A DNA stretch of 61,094 nt from Candidatus Faecalibacterium gallistercoris. GTDB taxonomy: Bacteria > Bacillota > Clostridia > Oscillospirales > Ruminococcaceae. The stretch is taken from positions 1 through 61,094 of the forward strand of contig DXBJ01000078.1 in assembly GCA_019116585.1 (NCBI GenBank). Reading direction: 5' to 3'. How positions within the stretch are numbered: position 1 is the stretch's first letter; every line of letters begins with the position of its first letter. The position numbers were made by a program, and so were the translations under genes. The notes beneath the pieces were generated by a model, which was not told the origin of the DNA, did not search any database, and was given only the letters and a program-made list of their open reading frames with translations. Below are positions 14,961-23,160 of this stretch, one piece after another.

Positions 14961-15680
14961 TCAGTAGTCTGCGCCCAGGGCGACCTTCATCATGTTGGTA
15001 AAGCTCTTCTGGCGCTGCTCGGCGGTGGTGGCCTCGGGCGAGACAAAGCTGTCCGAGATGGTCAGCAGGCAGGCGGCGTGCTTGCCCAGCACCTGGGCGT
15101 TGGCAAAGAGGGCGAAGCTCTCCATCTCGACGCAGACGCAGCCCTGCTCGTCCCGCAGTTTTTCCCAGTAGGTGGGCTTGGCGTCGGAGGGCTGGCGGTA
15201 GAACACGTCGGAGGAGTGGATGTTGCCCTCGATCAGGGGGATGCCCAGCTTGGCGGCGGAGGCGCGCAGCTTCTCGTTCAGCTCCCGGCTGGGGAAGGTG
15301 ATGTGGCCCTCAAAGCCGCTCTGGGTCCTGGCGTAGCTGGATTCGCTCACCGCGCCGGCGGCCAGCACCACGTCGAACAGCTTGGCCTTGTCGGTGTAGC
15401 TGCCCGCCGAGCCGATGCGGACGATGTTCTCCACCCCGTAGAACTTGAACAGCTCGTAGGAGTAGATGCCGATGGACGGCATGCCCATGCCGCTGCCCAT
15501 CACGCTGATGGGGCGGCCCTCATAGGTGCCGGTGAAACCCAGCATCCCCCGGACGCCCGTCACCTGGCGGACGTCCTGCAGGAAGGTCTCGGCGATGAAC
15601 TGGGCCCGCAGGGGGTCGCCCGGCATCAGAACGGTCTTGGCAAAATCGCCCATTTCGGCGGCAATGTGGGGAGTGGACAT
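14961..15680 (-). CDS. deoD: Purine-nucleoside phosphorylase, DeoD type
   Basis: This 239-residue, probably hexameric enzyme cleaves purine (deoxy)nucleosides to base plus (deoxy)ribose-1-phosphate. Motifs include MPGDPLRAQFIAE at the start (phosphate binding), GSGMGMPSIGIYSYEL (the PNP/UDP family signature), VRIGSAGSY and CVCVEMESFALF (ribose binding), and a late SDSF containing the catalytic Asp. The ATG at 15680 is preceded by GGAGG. It lies 49 nt downstream of the M23 peptidase and 13 nt before cdd, so the three may be co-transcribed. Confidence 0.94.
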   Translation of the reverse strand: MSTPHIAAEMGDFAKTVLMPGDPLRAQFIAETFLQDVRQVTGVRGMLGFTGTYEGRPISVMGSGMGMPSIGIYSYELFKFYGVENIVRIGSAGSYTDKAKLFDVVLAAGAVSESSYARTQSGFEGHITFPSRELNEKLRASAAKLGIPLIEGNIHSSDVFYRQPSDAKPTYWEKLRDEQGCVCVEMESFALFANAQVLGKHAACLLTISDSFVSPEATTAEQRQKSFTNMMKVALGADY

Positions 15681-15729
15681 AGGGAAAACCTCCTTCTGTT
15701 TCTGGATGGATGTTGATAAGCCATGGGCT

Positions 15730-17592
15730 TTACTTGTTGAAATAGTTCTGGGGCGGCAGGTAGCGGCCGTTGTGGCGGATCTCGAAGTGGCAGTGGTTGC
15801 CGGTGGAGCGGCCGGTGGAGCCCACATAGCCGATCAGCTGGCCCTGGCTGACGGCCTGGCCCGCGCTGACGGTCAGGGACAGGCAGTGGCTGTACAGGGT
15901 GCTGTAGCCGTTGCCGTGGTCGATGATGAGGGAGTTGCCGTAGCCGGTGCCGGCGCCGCCCCGCTCGTAGCCGGCCCTGGTCACCACGCCGCTGGCCGAT
16001 GCGTAGATGGGGGTGCCCGCCGGGGCGCAGATGTCCACGCCCTTGTGGCCGCTGGAGTACCAGCGGGAACAATAGGTGTACTGGGGCACCGGCCAGATGA
16101 AGGTGCCGTTGCCCACCTGGGCCACGCTGCCGCTGGGCAGCTTGGTGCCCACCACGATCTCGCGGTCCACGGGGGCCTTGGTCACCTCGCTGCTCAGGAT
16201 GGTCTGGCTGAGCATGGTGCCGTCGGTGGCATAGACGTTCTGGGCGGTGATGGTGCGCACGCCGTTCTCGCCCTCCTGGACGGTGCGGGTGGTGCCAAAG
16301 GCGTAGTCGCTGGACTGGGTCTGCTTGGTGGAGAAGGGGATCTCCTCGGTCCAGGTGACGGTGCGGGTGATCTGCACCTCCAGCATGGCCTCCTCCCGTG
16401 TGACGATCAGCTCGTCGCCGGGGAAGATGGCGGTGTCGGGGGTGATGCCGTTCAGCTCGCACAGCTCGGCGGTGGTCAGGTTGTTCTTGGTGGCGATCAG
16501 GCTGATGCTGTCGCCGGCCACCACGGTGTAGACCCGTTCGGCCTGGCGCACGCCGGACAGCAGGGCCACCACGTCGGCGTAGTCCATAAAGCTGTCGGTG
16601 AAGTACAGGCCCTGCTCCACCGTCACCTCCCGGTTGAAGCTCACCGAGACGTTGGGGTCGTCGGGCTGTTCGTAGGGCTCCAGCAGCCCGCTGAGGTACA
16701 GCTGCAGCTGGCTGCCCTCGGCGCAGACCGCCGTCAGCTCGCCGTCTAAGTAAAGGGCGGTGCCCTCGCTGATCTCGTCGCTGACCGCCGAGAGGATGGC
16801 GTTGGCCATCTGCCCTTCATCCAGCACGTCGCTGGTGATGGCCAGGCGGTAGGTGGGCTCGATGGTCACCTCGGTGTCGCCGGTGGTGCCGGCATAGTTG
16901 ACGCGCTGCAGCACGTCCTCCCGGGCGGCGTCAAAGACCGTCTCGTTGGCCACGTTGCCCACGGTGATGCCGTTGACCTCCACCGCCAGGGTGTAGGGGC
17001 GGCCCACCATGATCTGGACCACCGCCACCAGGACGGCCAGGGCCCCCAGGGGCAGGAGATAGGCCACCATCCGGGGCAGGAGCCCGCCGTAGCGCACCGC
17101 GCCCCGGCCCAGATACTGGACGTCGGCCACGATGCCGGCCCAGAAGCCCTGCTCCCGGCGGACCTCGTCGCCGTAGACCCAGATGTTGCGCACGCCGCGG
17201 CAAAAGACGTATACCGGGCCGAACAGCTCGCCCAGCACGGTGCGCGCACCGGGAAAGGCGGTGTCCACCACGTTGTTCCAGCCGCGGAGGAAAGCGGCCG
17301 CCAGCCACAGCGCGGCGGCGCGGATGGTCCGTCCGGCCCGGATCAGGGTGTACTCGCCGGTAAAGCCCAGCGCATACAGCCAGTCGCCCAGCTGCCGCGC
17401 CAGGGGAATGGCGCAGACCAGGGCGCCCAGGCCCTCCATATGATGGCGGGTGCGGGTCTGGAAGCGGTGGCTCCGCAGCAGGTTGCTGCATTGCAGCCGG
17501 GCCCAGGCCGCCCGCAGTTTATCCTTGGTTGTCAGGGGAGGCGGGACGGCTGGCAGGCCGCCCGGCTGCTCCTTGATCTTCTCATCAATCAA
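15730..17592 (-). CDS. Membrane-anchored LysM-G5-M23 cell-wall endopeptidase
   Basis: This 620-residue protein has a basic cytoplasmic/amphipathic N-terminal part, a membrane helix (about residues 170-192, LPLGALAVLVAVVQIMV), an extracellular region, a LysM domain (YTVVAGDSISLIATKNNL, about 355-400), a G5-like domain (about 405-480) and a C-terminal M23 metallopeptidase domain (about 510-610). Zinc ligands are visible in SSGHKGVDICAPAGT and NHCHFEIRHNG. It should bind peptidoglycan and cleave cross-bridges or stem peptides during wall remodelling. The TTG at 17592 is chosen because GGAAGGAG precedes it and the promoter at 17699-17726 rules out the longer reading from 17736. Confidence 0.88.
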   Translation of the reverse strand: MIDEKIKEQPGGLPAVPPPLTTKDKLRAAWARLQCSNLLRSHRFQTRTRHHMEGLGALVCAIPLARQLGDWLYALGFTGEYTLIRAGRTIRAAALWLAAAFLRGWNNVVDTAFPGARTVLGELFGPVYVFCRGVRNIWVYGDEVRREQGFWAGIVADVQYLGRGAVRYGGLLPRMVAYLLPLGALAVLVAVVQIMVGRPYTLAVEVNGITVGNVANETVFDAAREDVLQRVNYAGTTGDTEVTIEPTYRLAITSDVLDEGQMANAILSAVSDEISEGTALYLDGELTAVCAEGSQLQLYLSGLLEPYEQPDDPNVSVSFNREVTVEQGLYFTDSFMDYADVVALLSGVRQAERVYTVVAGDSISLIATKNNLTTAELCELNGITPDTAIFPGDELIVTREEAMLEVQITRTVTWTEEIPFSTKQTQSSDYAFGTTRTVQEGENGVRTITAQNVYATDGTMLSQTILSSEVTKAPVDREIVVGTKLPSGSVAQVGNGTFIWPVPQYTYCSRWYSSGHKGVDICAPAGTPIYASASGVVTRAGYERGGAGTGYGNSLIIDHGNGYSTLYSHCLSLTVSAGQAVSQGQLIGYVGSTGRSTGNHCHFEIRHNGRYLPPQNYFNK

Positions 17593-17698
17593 AAGAGTGT
17601 TTCTCCTTCCGGTGGTTTTGCCTATCTGAAGCGCAAAGCGGAAACGCAAAAAGACAGCCTGCCGGCGCGGCGGCCGGACAAGCATCGACTTATATTCC

Positions 17699-17726
17699 AT
17701 TATACACCCCGCCGACGCGGAGGCAA
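17699..17726 (-). promoter_or_regulatory. Promoter of the M23 peptidase operon
   Basis: On the minus strand TTGCCT (17721-17726), 16-nt spacer, TATAAT (17699-17704). Confidence 0.65.
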
Positions 17727-17765
17727 GGTTTTGCACAGGATTTGGGCACAGCTTTCACCGACTTT

Positions 17766-18674
17766 TCACGAAAATAACGCAATGATGTCGGCTGGCAGAG
17801 GGCTTTCCACCGTGACGGGGACCAGGCGCACAGGCGTCTCGAACCAGAAGCCGCCGGCCGCAAGCCGCCCTGCCGGCACCCAAAAGCGCTGGCGGGCGCA
17901 GTGCAGGGCCTGCCGGCCGATCCGGTCCCGGTGGCCGCCGTACAGGTCGTCCCCTGCCAGGGGGCAGCCGATGGAGGCGAAATGGACCCGGATCTGGTGG
18001 GTGCGCCCGGTGACCGGGACGCAGGCCGCCAGGCTGAGGCCGCCGCCTACCTTTAATATGGTGTACTCGGTGCGGCTGGGCTTGCCCTCGGGGGTGACGC
18101 ACCGCCCGATGATGCTGTCCCCCCGGCGGCCGATGGGCGCGTCGATGACGCCGGGGCCCAGGGGCAGCTCGCCTTCGGCCACGGCGTAGTAGACTTTTTC
18201 CACATGCTGGGCCAGCAGGGGGGCGGCGTAGGCGTTCTGCGCCGTCAGGATCAGGCCGCTGGTGTCCTTGTCGATCCGGTTCACCGGGCGGAACACGGGG
18301 CTGCGGCCCTCGGCCCGGCGCAGGGCGGCATAGCCGTTGGCCAGGGTGCCGCCGGGGTAGTTGAGGGTAGGGTGGACCGCCAGGCCGGCGGGCTTGTCCA
18401 GCACCGCCGCAAAAAAGTCCTGGTACGCCACCCGCACCGGGATGGACGGGTCGGGCTCGCAGCCGCCCTCCTCCCCGGGCAGGGCAAAGGAGACGGTCTG
18501 CCCCGGCCAGACCCGCTGGTTGGCCAGCACCGGCCGGCCGCCGGCCTCGAAACCGCCGCCGTGGAATTTCACCGCCCGCAGCAGGTCGGTGGAAAGGCGG
18601 CACTCCCGCAGAAAACTGCGCAAAAGCACCCCCTCCGGCCCGGCCGACGCCGGCACCGGGAAATACAGCCGCAT
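17766..18674 (-). CDS. RluA-family pseudouridine synthase
   Basis: This 302-residue RNA-modifying enzyme isomerises uridine to pseudouridine in rRNA or tRNA. The catalytic motif is RPVNRIDKDTSGL, where Asp is the nucleophile; the usual HRLD is NRID here. It is followed by GRTHQIRVHFASIGCPLAGDDLYG, the RluA C-terminal signature. The ATG at 18674 has AGGTGG 6 nt upstream; a GTG nine bases earlier is a weaker option. It is divergent from rnpB and shares its promoter -35 box. The exact target uridine cannot be told. Confidence 0.88.
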   Translation of the reverse strand: MRLYFPVPASAGPEGVLLRSFLRECRLSTDLLRAVKFHGGGFEAGGRPVLANQRVWPGQTVSFALPGEEGGCEPDPSIPVRVAYQDFFAAVLDKPAGLAVHPTLNYPGGTLANGYAALRRAEGRSPVFRPVNRIDKDTSGLILTAQNAYAAPLLAQHVEKVYYAVAEGELPLGPGVIDAPIGRRGDSIIGRCVTPEGKPSRTEYTILKVGGGLSLAACVPVTGRTHQIRVHFASIGCPLAGDDLYGGHRDRIGRQALHCARQRFWVPAGRLAAGGFWFETPVRLVPVTVESPLPADIIALFS

Positions 18675-18704
18675 CCGCCCCACCTGCCTTTCTGAATCTA
18701 TTTT

Positions 18705-18756
18705 AGTATATCAGAAAAGCGCGCCGCTTGCAAATCCCCCCAAACTATGGTATCAT
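18705..18756. promoter_or_regulatory. Back-to-back promoters sharing one -35 hexamer (rluA-like gene and rnpB)
   Basis: The self-complementary hexamer TTGCAA at 18728-18733 serves both strands. On plus, a 17-nt spacer leads to TATCAT (18751-18756) for rnpB. On minus, a 17-nt spacer leads to TATACT (18705-18710) for the pseudouridine synthase. Both spacings are ideal. Confidence 0.8.
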
Positions 18757-18761
18757 GTGGG

Positions 18762-19113
18762 GGGAAAACGAGTGGAACATACGGCGGCGGGGCGGCTTGG
18801 ACCGCTCTGAGGAAAGTCCGGGCTTCGCAGAGCACGGTAACTGCTAACGGCAGCCGGGGGTGACCCCAGGGAAAGTGCAACAGAAAGCAAACCGCCGCGC
18901 CCCCGGGCGCGGTAAGGATGAAAGGGCGAGGTAAGAGCTCACCAGCGGATGGGTGACCATCCGGCTTTGTAAACCCTACCGGAAGCAACGCCTATATGGG
19001 ACGTACAGCGCTGCTCGCGTGTCCCGAGGGCGGCACGAGCCCGCCAGCAATGACGGGCCTAGACAGATCGTCGTTTAATACAGAACCCGGCTTACGGTCT
19101 ATCTCGTTTTCCC
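18762..19113 (+). ncRNA. rnpB: RNase P RNA (class A)
   Basis: The conserved 5' core is present (CTCTGAGGAAAGTCCGGGCTT), followed by the AACTGCTAACGGCAG-type region, GGGTGACC, GGTAAGGATGAAAGGGCGAGG and the 3' core ACAGAACCCGGCTTA. The ends pair as helix P1: GGGAAAACGAG (18762-18772) with CTCGTTTTCCC (19103-19113). Length is about 352 nt. It is the catalytic RNA that matures tRNA 5' ends. Confidence 0.97.
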
Positions 19114-19127
19114 GCCAGGATCATCCA

Positions 19128-19157
19128 GGGCCTGCCCTTTTCGGGCGGGCCCTTTTT
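19128..19157 (+). terminator. rnpB terminator
   Basis: GGGCCTGCCC, 5-nt loop, GGGCGGGCCC, then five T. Confidence 0.9.
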
Positions 19158-19281
19158 CTGCGTTTTTTACAAATTGTTTCTTTTCGTTTTGGGCAAAATG
19201 TGCTATACTAAGACCGTTGTATGCGCGAACGAACGCAAAACAGCGTTGAAAATAGACAAATGGGACGGGATGTGTCTTGTT

Positions 19282-21204
19282 ATGAAAGATGGTTTTCTGA
19301 AAGCGGCGGCCCTCTCGCCCGCGCTGCGGGTGGCGGACTGCGCCTATAACGCCGGCCGGATCGTGGAGGCCATGCGGGAATGCGCCGCCCGGCAGGTCAA
19401 GCTGGCGGTGTTCCCCGAGCTTGCCCTGACCGGCTACACCTGCGGGGACCTGTTTTTCCAGCAGGCTTTGCAGCAGGCGGCCCTCCGCGGGCTGGGCCAG
19501 GTGCTGGAGGCCAGCAGGGAGTGGGACCTGCTGGCCCTGGTGGGCCTGCCCCTGGCGGTGAACGGCAAGCTGTACAACTGCGCCGCCGCGGTCTGCCGCG
19601 GCCGGCTGCTGGGCCTTGTGCCCAAGACCTGCCTGCCCAACTACGGCGAATTTTACGAGAAACGCCACTTTGCCCCCGGCGACAAGCGGGTGCGCACCGT
19701 GACCGTCTGCGGGCAGCAGGCGCCGTTCGGCACCCAGCTGCTGTTCCGGTGCCGGCAGATGCCGGAATTCGTCCTGGGGGTGGAGCTGTGCGAGGACCTG
19801 TGGAGCGCCCTGCCCCCCTCCACCTTCCATGCCCTGGCGGGGGCCACCGTCATCGCCAACCTTTCGGCCAGCGACGAGACGGTGGGCAAGGCGGAGTACC
19901 GCCGCGCCCTGGTGGCCAACCAGTCGGCCCGGCTGCTCTGCGGCTACCTGTACGCCTCGGCAGGCCACGGCGAGAGCACCCAGGACATGGTCTTTGCGGG
20001 CCACGACCTGGTGGCCGAGAACGGCGTCATCCTGGCCGAGACCCAGCCCTTCCAGGGCGGCGACGCCGTCAGCGAGCTGGACTGCGCCCGGATGCAGGCC
20101 GAGCGGGCCCGCAACACCAGCTTCGTCCCCAACGACGAGGGGTATCAGGTGGCGGAATTCGACCTGGCCGTCACCGAGACGCCCCTGACCCGCCGGGTGG
20201 ACCCGGCCCCCTTCGTCCCCGGCGACCCCCGCCGCCGGGCCGAGCGGTGCGAGCTGATCCTGCGGATGCAGGCCGACGGCCTGGCCAAGCGGATCGAGCA
20301 CACCCACGCCCAAACGGCGGTGATCGGCATTTCGGGCGGGCTGGACAGCTGCCTGGCCCTGCTGGTGTCGGCCCGGGCCATGCGCCAGCTGGGCCGCCCG
20401 GCCTCCGACGTGCTGGCCGTGACCATGCCCTGCTTCGGCACCACCCGGCGGACCCGCAGCAACGCCGAGATCCTCTGCCAGGAGCTGGGGGTGTCCTTCC
20501 GGGAGGTGAACATCACCGCCACCGTCCGCAGCCACTTTGCGGACATCGGCCACGACGGCCAGACCCCCGACGTCACCTTTGAGAACAGCCAGGCCCGGGT
20601 GCGCACCCTGGAGCTGATGGACATCGCCAACCTGAACGGCGGCTTTGTGGTGGGCACCGGCGATCTGTCCGAGCTGGCCCTGGGCTGGGCCACCTACAAC
20701 GGCGACCATATGAGCATGTACGGCGTCAACGCCGGGGTGCCCAAGACCCTGGTCCGCCATCTGGTGCGGTACGAGGCCGACACCGCCTCCAGCGAAGCTT
20801 TGCGCCGGGTGCTGCTGGACATTTTGGACACCCCCGTCTCGCCGGAGCTGCTGCCCGCTAAGGACGGCGAGATCGCCCAGCGCACCGAGGAACTGGTGGG
20901 CCCCTACGAGCTGCACGACTTTTACCTGTATTACGTGCTGCGGTTCGGCTTCGGCCCCCGCAAGATCTTCCGGCTGGCCCGGGCCGCCTTTGCCGGCAGC
21001 CCCGCCTACACCGATGAGGTGCTGGCCCGGTGGCTGCGCAGCTTCTACCGGCGGTTCTTTGCCCAGCAGTTCAAGCGCAGCTGCCTGCCCGACGGCCCCA
21101 AGGTGGGCAGCGTGACCCTCTCGCCGCGGGGGGACTGGCGGATGCCCAGCGACGCCTCGGCCGCCGCCTGGCTGGCGGAGCTGGACACCCTGCCGATCCA
21201 GTGA
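19282..21204 (+). CDS. nadE: Glutamine-dependent NAD(+) synthase
   Basis: This 640-residue two-domain enzyme makes NAD from nicotinic acid adenine dinucleotide, ATP and glutamine. The N-terminal nitrilase-type glutaminase carries FPELALTGYTCGDL (Glu), the catalytic-lysine region KTCLPNYGEFYEKRHF and the nucleophile in VELCEDLW. The C-terminal synthetase has the P-loop GISGGLDSCLALL near residue 349, then ATVRSHF and GTGDLSELALGW. Length is normal for the fused form. A candidate -10 (TATACT, 19204-19209) lies upstream. The start is uncertain between ATG 19270 and 19282, neither with a strong ribosome site. First gene of an operon with a NusG-II protein and an LCP ligase. Confidence 0.93.
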   Translation: MKDGFLKAAALSPALRVADCAYNAGRIVEAMRECAARQVKLAVFPELALTGYTCGDLFFQQALQQAALRGLGQVLEASREWDLLALVGLPLAVNGKLYNCAAAVCRGRLLGLVPKTCLPNYGEFYEKRHFAPGDKRVRTVTVCGQQAPFGTQLLFRCRQMPEFVLGVELCEDLWSALPPSTFHALAGATVIANLSASDETVGKAEYRRALVANQSARLLCGYLYASAGHGESTQDMVFAGHDLVAENGVILAETQPFQGGDAVSELDCARMQAERARNTSFVPNDEGYQVAEFDLAVTETPLTRRVDPAPFVPGDPRRRAERCELILRMQADGLAKRIEHTHAQTAVIGISGGLDSCLALLVSARAMRQLGRPASDVLAVTMPCFGTTRRTRSNAEILCQELGVSFREVNITATVRSHFADIGHDGQTPDVTFENSQARVRTLELMDIANLNGGFVVGTGDLSELALGWATYNGDHMSMYGVNAGVPKTLVRHLVRYEADTASSEALRRVLLDILDTPVSPELLPAKDGEIAQRTEELVGPYELHDFYLYYVLRFGFGPRKIFRLARAAFAGSPAYTDEVLARWLRSFYRRFFAQQFKRSCLPDGPKVGSVTLSPRGDWRMPSDASAAAWLAELDTLPIQ

Positions 21205-21211
21205 GGGCCCC

Positions 21212-21568
21212 ATGCGTCACAAAAAACTGTTTGTCAACCTCCTGTTTGCGGCGGTGATCCTGCTGGCGGCGGGGGCGCTGTTCCTCCTGCGGGGGGCCGG
21301 AAGGGACCGGGACGCCCCCCTCCAGGCCCGGCTGATCTACGGCGACGGGAACGCCTCTCTGGACCTGCCCCTGGACGCCGACGGGGTCTACGATGTGGAC
21401 ACCGGCTATCTGACCGTCCACGTGGAGATCCGGGACGGGGCGGCCCGCTTCATCGACTCGCCCTGCCCCGACCACGTCTGCGAGGGGTACGGCTGGCTGA
21501 CCCTGGAGGACCAGACCGCCACCTGCCTGCCTGCCCGGGCGGTGCTGACCATCGTGCCGGCGGCGTAA
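21212..21568 (+). CDS. NusG domain II-containing exported protein
   Basis: This 118-residue protein has one N-terminal membrane helix (residues 7-25) followed by an extracellular NusG-II (KOW-less) domain: YGDGNASLDLPLDADGVYDV, then the hallmark SPCPDHVCEGYGW with two cysteines. Such proteins accompany envelope or redox/FMN-linked genes in Clostridia, but no precise function is established. It starts 8 nt after nadE and ends 16 nt before the LCP gene. Confidence 0.8.
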   Translation: MRHKKLFVNLLFAAVILLAAGALFLLRGAGRDRDAPLQARLIYGDGNASLDLPLDADGVYDVDTGYLTVHVEIRDGAARFIDSPCPDHVCEGYGWLTLEDQTATCLPARAVLTIVPAA

Positions 21569-21583
21569 CAAAGGAGTTATCCC

Positions 21584-22951
21584 ATGGATTTTGAGTTTGA
21601 GCCGGAAGAGAAAAAGACGCCTTCCGGCAGGGGAGGTCCGCGCCATCCCCACAAGATACGGCGCAGCGACGACATCCCCGACAACGAGCCGGTGCCGGTG
21701 GACAGCGCGGACTTTTTCCAGCCTGCCCACCAGGACCCGCCCGCGCCCCCTGCCCGGCCCGCCCCTGCGCCGGCCGGCCCATCCTTACCTGCCCGAGGCT
21801 TTTCTATGCTGATCCTGCTTTTACAGGCGGCGCTCAGCGCCGCGGCTCTCTTCCAGCTGTACCGCACCCAGATGCTGCCGGTCTACTACCTGGCCATCCT
21901 GGGGGCGCTGCTGGTGCTGCTCTGGCTGCTGGTGTTCAAGTGCCAGCGGTATAAGGTGCGGGGCGTGCTGGCCCGCCTGTTCTCCCTGCTGCTCAGCGCC
22001 GGGATGGCGGTGGGCTGCGTCTGGGCCCAGCAGGGCCTGGCTGCCCTGGACAAGGTCACCCTGGGCGAGGAGGAGACCGACTACGAGGCCCTGGCCATCA
22101 CCACCGAGCCCTTTGTGGTCTACCTCAGCGGGGTGGACAACCGGGGCGAGCTGACCGAGGACGCCCGCAGCGACGTGAACATCCTGGCTGTGGTCAACCC
22201 GGTGACCAAGCGGGTGGCCCTGGTCAACACCCCCCGCGACTACTATGTGGACCTGGCCGGCACCGACAGCAAGGACAAGCTGACCCACGCCGGCCTGTAC
22301 GGGGTGGAGACGTCGATGGAGACCCTGGGCAGCCTGTACGGCATCCCGGTGGACGAATACGTCCGCATCAACTTTGCCGGCTTCATCGACGTGGTGGACG
22401 CCCTGGACGGCATCGACGTCTATTCGGACTACGCCTTCACCTCGGTGGGCAGCCCCGGCTATTACGACCCCACCGATTTTGTGGAAGGGTGGAACCACCT
22501 GGACGGCAAGGCGGCGCTGGCCTTTGCCCGCGAGCGCCACGCCTTTGCCACCGGCGACATCCAGCGGGGCATCAACCAGATGAAGGTGATCGACGCCATG
22601 CTGGAAAAGATCAAGAGCCCGGCCCTGCTGACCAACTACAGCCGCCTGCTGGCCGCCGTGGCCGACAACTTTGTCACCAGCTTCAGCTCGGGGCAGATCG
22701 CGGCGCTGGTGCGGATGCAGCTGTCCGACTTTGCCGCCTGGGACATCCAGAACTACAGCGTGACGGGGTCCAGCTCTTCCAGCACCCACTGCTACTCCGC
22801 CCAGGGGCAGAAGCTCTACGTCATGCTCCCCGACGAGGCGTCGGTGGACGGCGCCAGGGCCCTGATCCAGTCGGTGCTCAGCGGGGAGGAGGCCCCCGCC
22901 GCCTCCGGCGAAGCCGCCTCCGGCGAGGCTGCTTCGGACGCGGCCGCCTGA
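21584..22951 (+). CDS. LytR-CpsA-Psr (LCP) family wall-polymer ligase
   Basis: This 455-residue protein has a long Pro-rich cytoplasmic N-terminus (to about 65), two to three membrane helices (about 68-85, 92-112 and 126-145) and an extracellular LCP domain from about residue 175 to 405. Motifs include YLSGVDNRGELTEDARSDVN, NTPRDYYVDL, LTHAGLYG, and ALAFARERHAFATGD with the conserved arginines that bind the polyprenyl pyrophosphate. LCP enzymes attach teichoic acids or capsular polymers from lipid carriers to peptidoglycan. A Ser/Ala-Gly-rich tail ends the protein. Last gene of the nadE operon, followed by a clear terminator. Confidence 0.9.
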   Translation: MDFEFEPEEKKTPSGRGGPRHPHKIRRSDDIPDNEPVPVDSADFFQPAHQDPPAPPARPAPAPAGPSLPARGFSMLILLLQAALSAAALFQLYRTQMLPVYYLAILGALLVLLWLLVFKCQRYKVRGVLARLFSLLLSAGMAVGCVWAQQGLAALDKVTLGEEETDYEALAITTEPFVVYLSGVDNRGELTEDARSDVNILAVVNPVTKRVALVNTPRDYYVDLAGTDSKDKLTHAGLYGVETSMETLGSLYGIPVDEYVRINFAGFIDVVDALDGIDVYSDYAFTSVGSPGYYDPTDFVEGWNHLDGKAALAFARERHAFATGDIQRGINQMKVIDAMLEKIKSPALLTNYSRLLAAVADNFVTSFSSGQIAALVRMQLSDFAAWDIQNYSVTGSSSSSTHCYSAQGQKLYVMLPDEASVDGARALIQSVLSGEEAPAASGEAASGEAASDAAA

Positions 22952-22969
22952 ACCGGCCTGCGCCAACGC

Positions 22970-23001
22970 GAAGCCGTGCTCCCTGGCACGGCTTCTTTTT
23001 T
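22970..23001 (+). terminator. Terminator after the LCP gene
   Basis: GAAGCCGTGC, 6-nt loop, GCACGGCTTC, then six T. Confidence 0.9.
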
Positions 23002-23160
23002 GTGCGATTTGCCGGTTTTGCGACGCCAAACTTGTTGCATATTATAGAATTGACAGACTTGTCCCGCTGGCATAAACTATAATTAGATTCGTCTGCAAGG
23101 GGTGGGTCTGCCCGTCCCGTTGGCAATGAAGCAAATGAGAGCAAAGGTAAGGTGTTCACA

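Noticed and set aside
17593-17736. Longer N-terminus for the M23 peptidase
   Set aside because: It would start upstream of the promoter -10 at 17699-17704.
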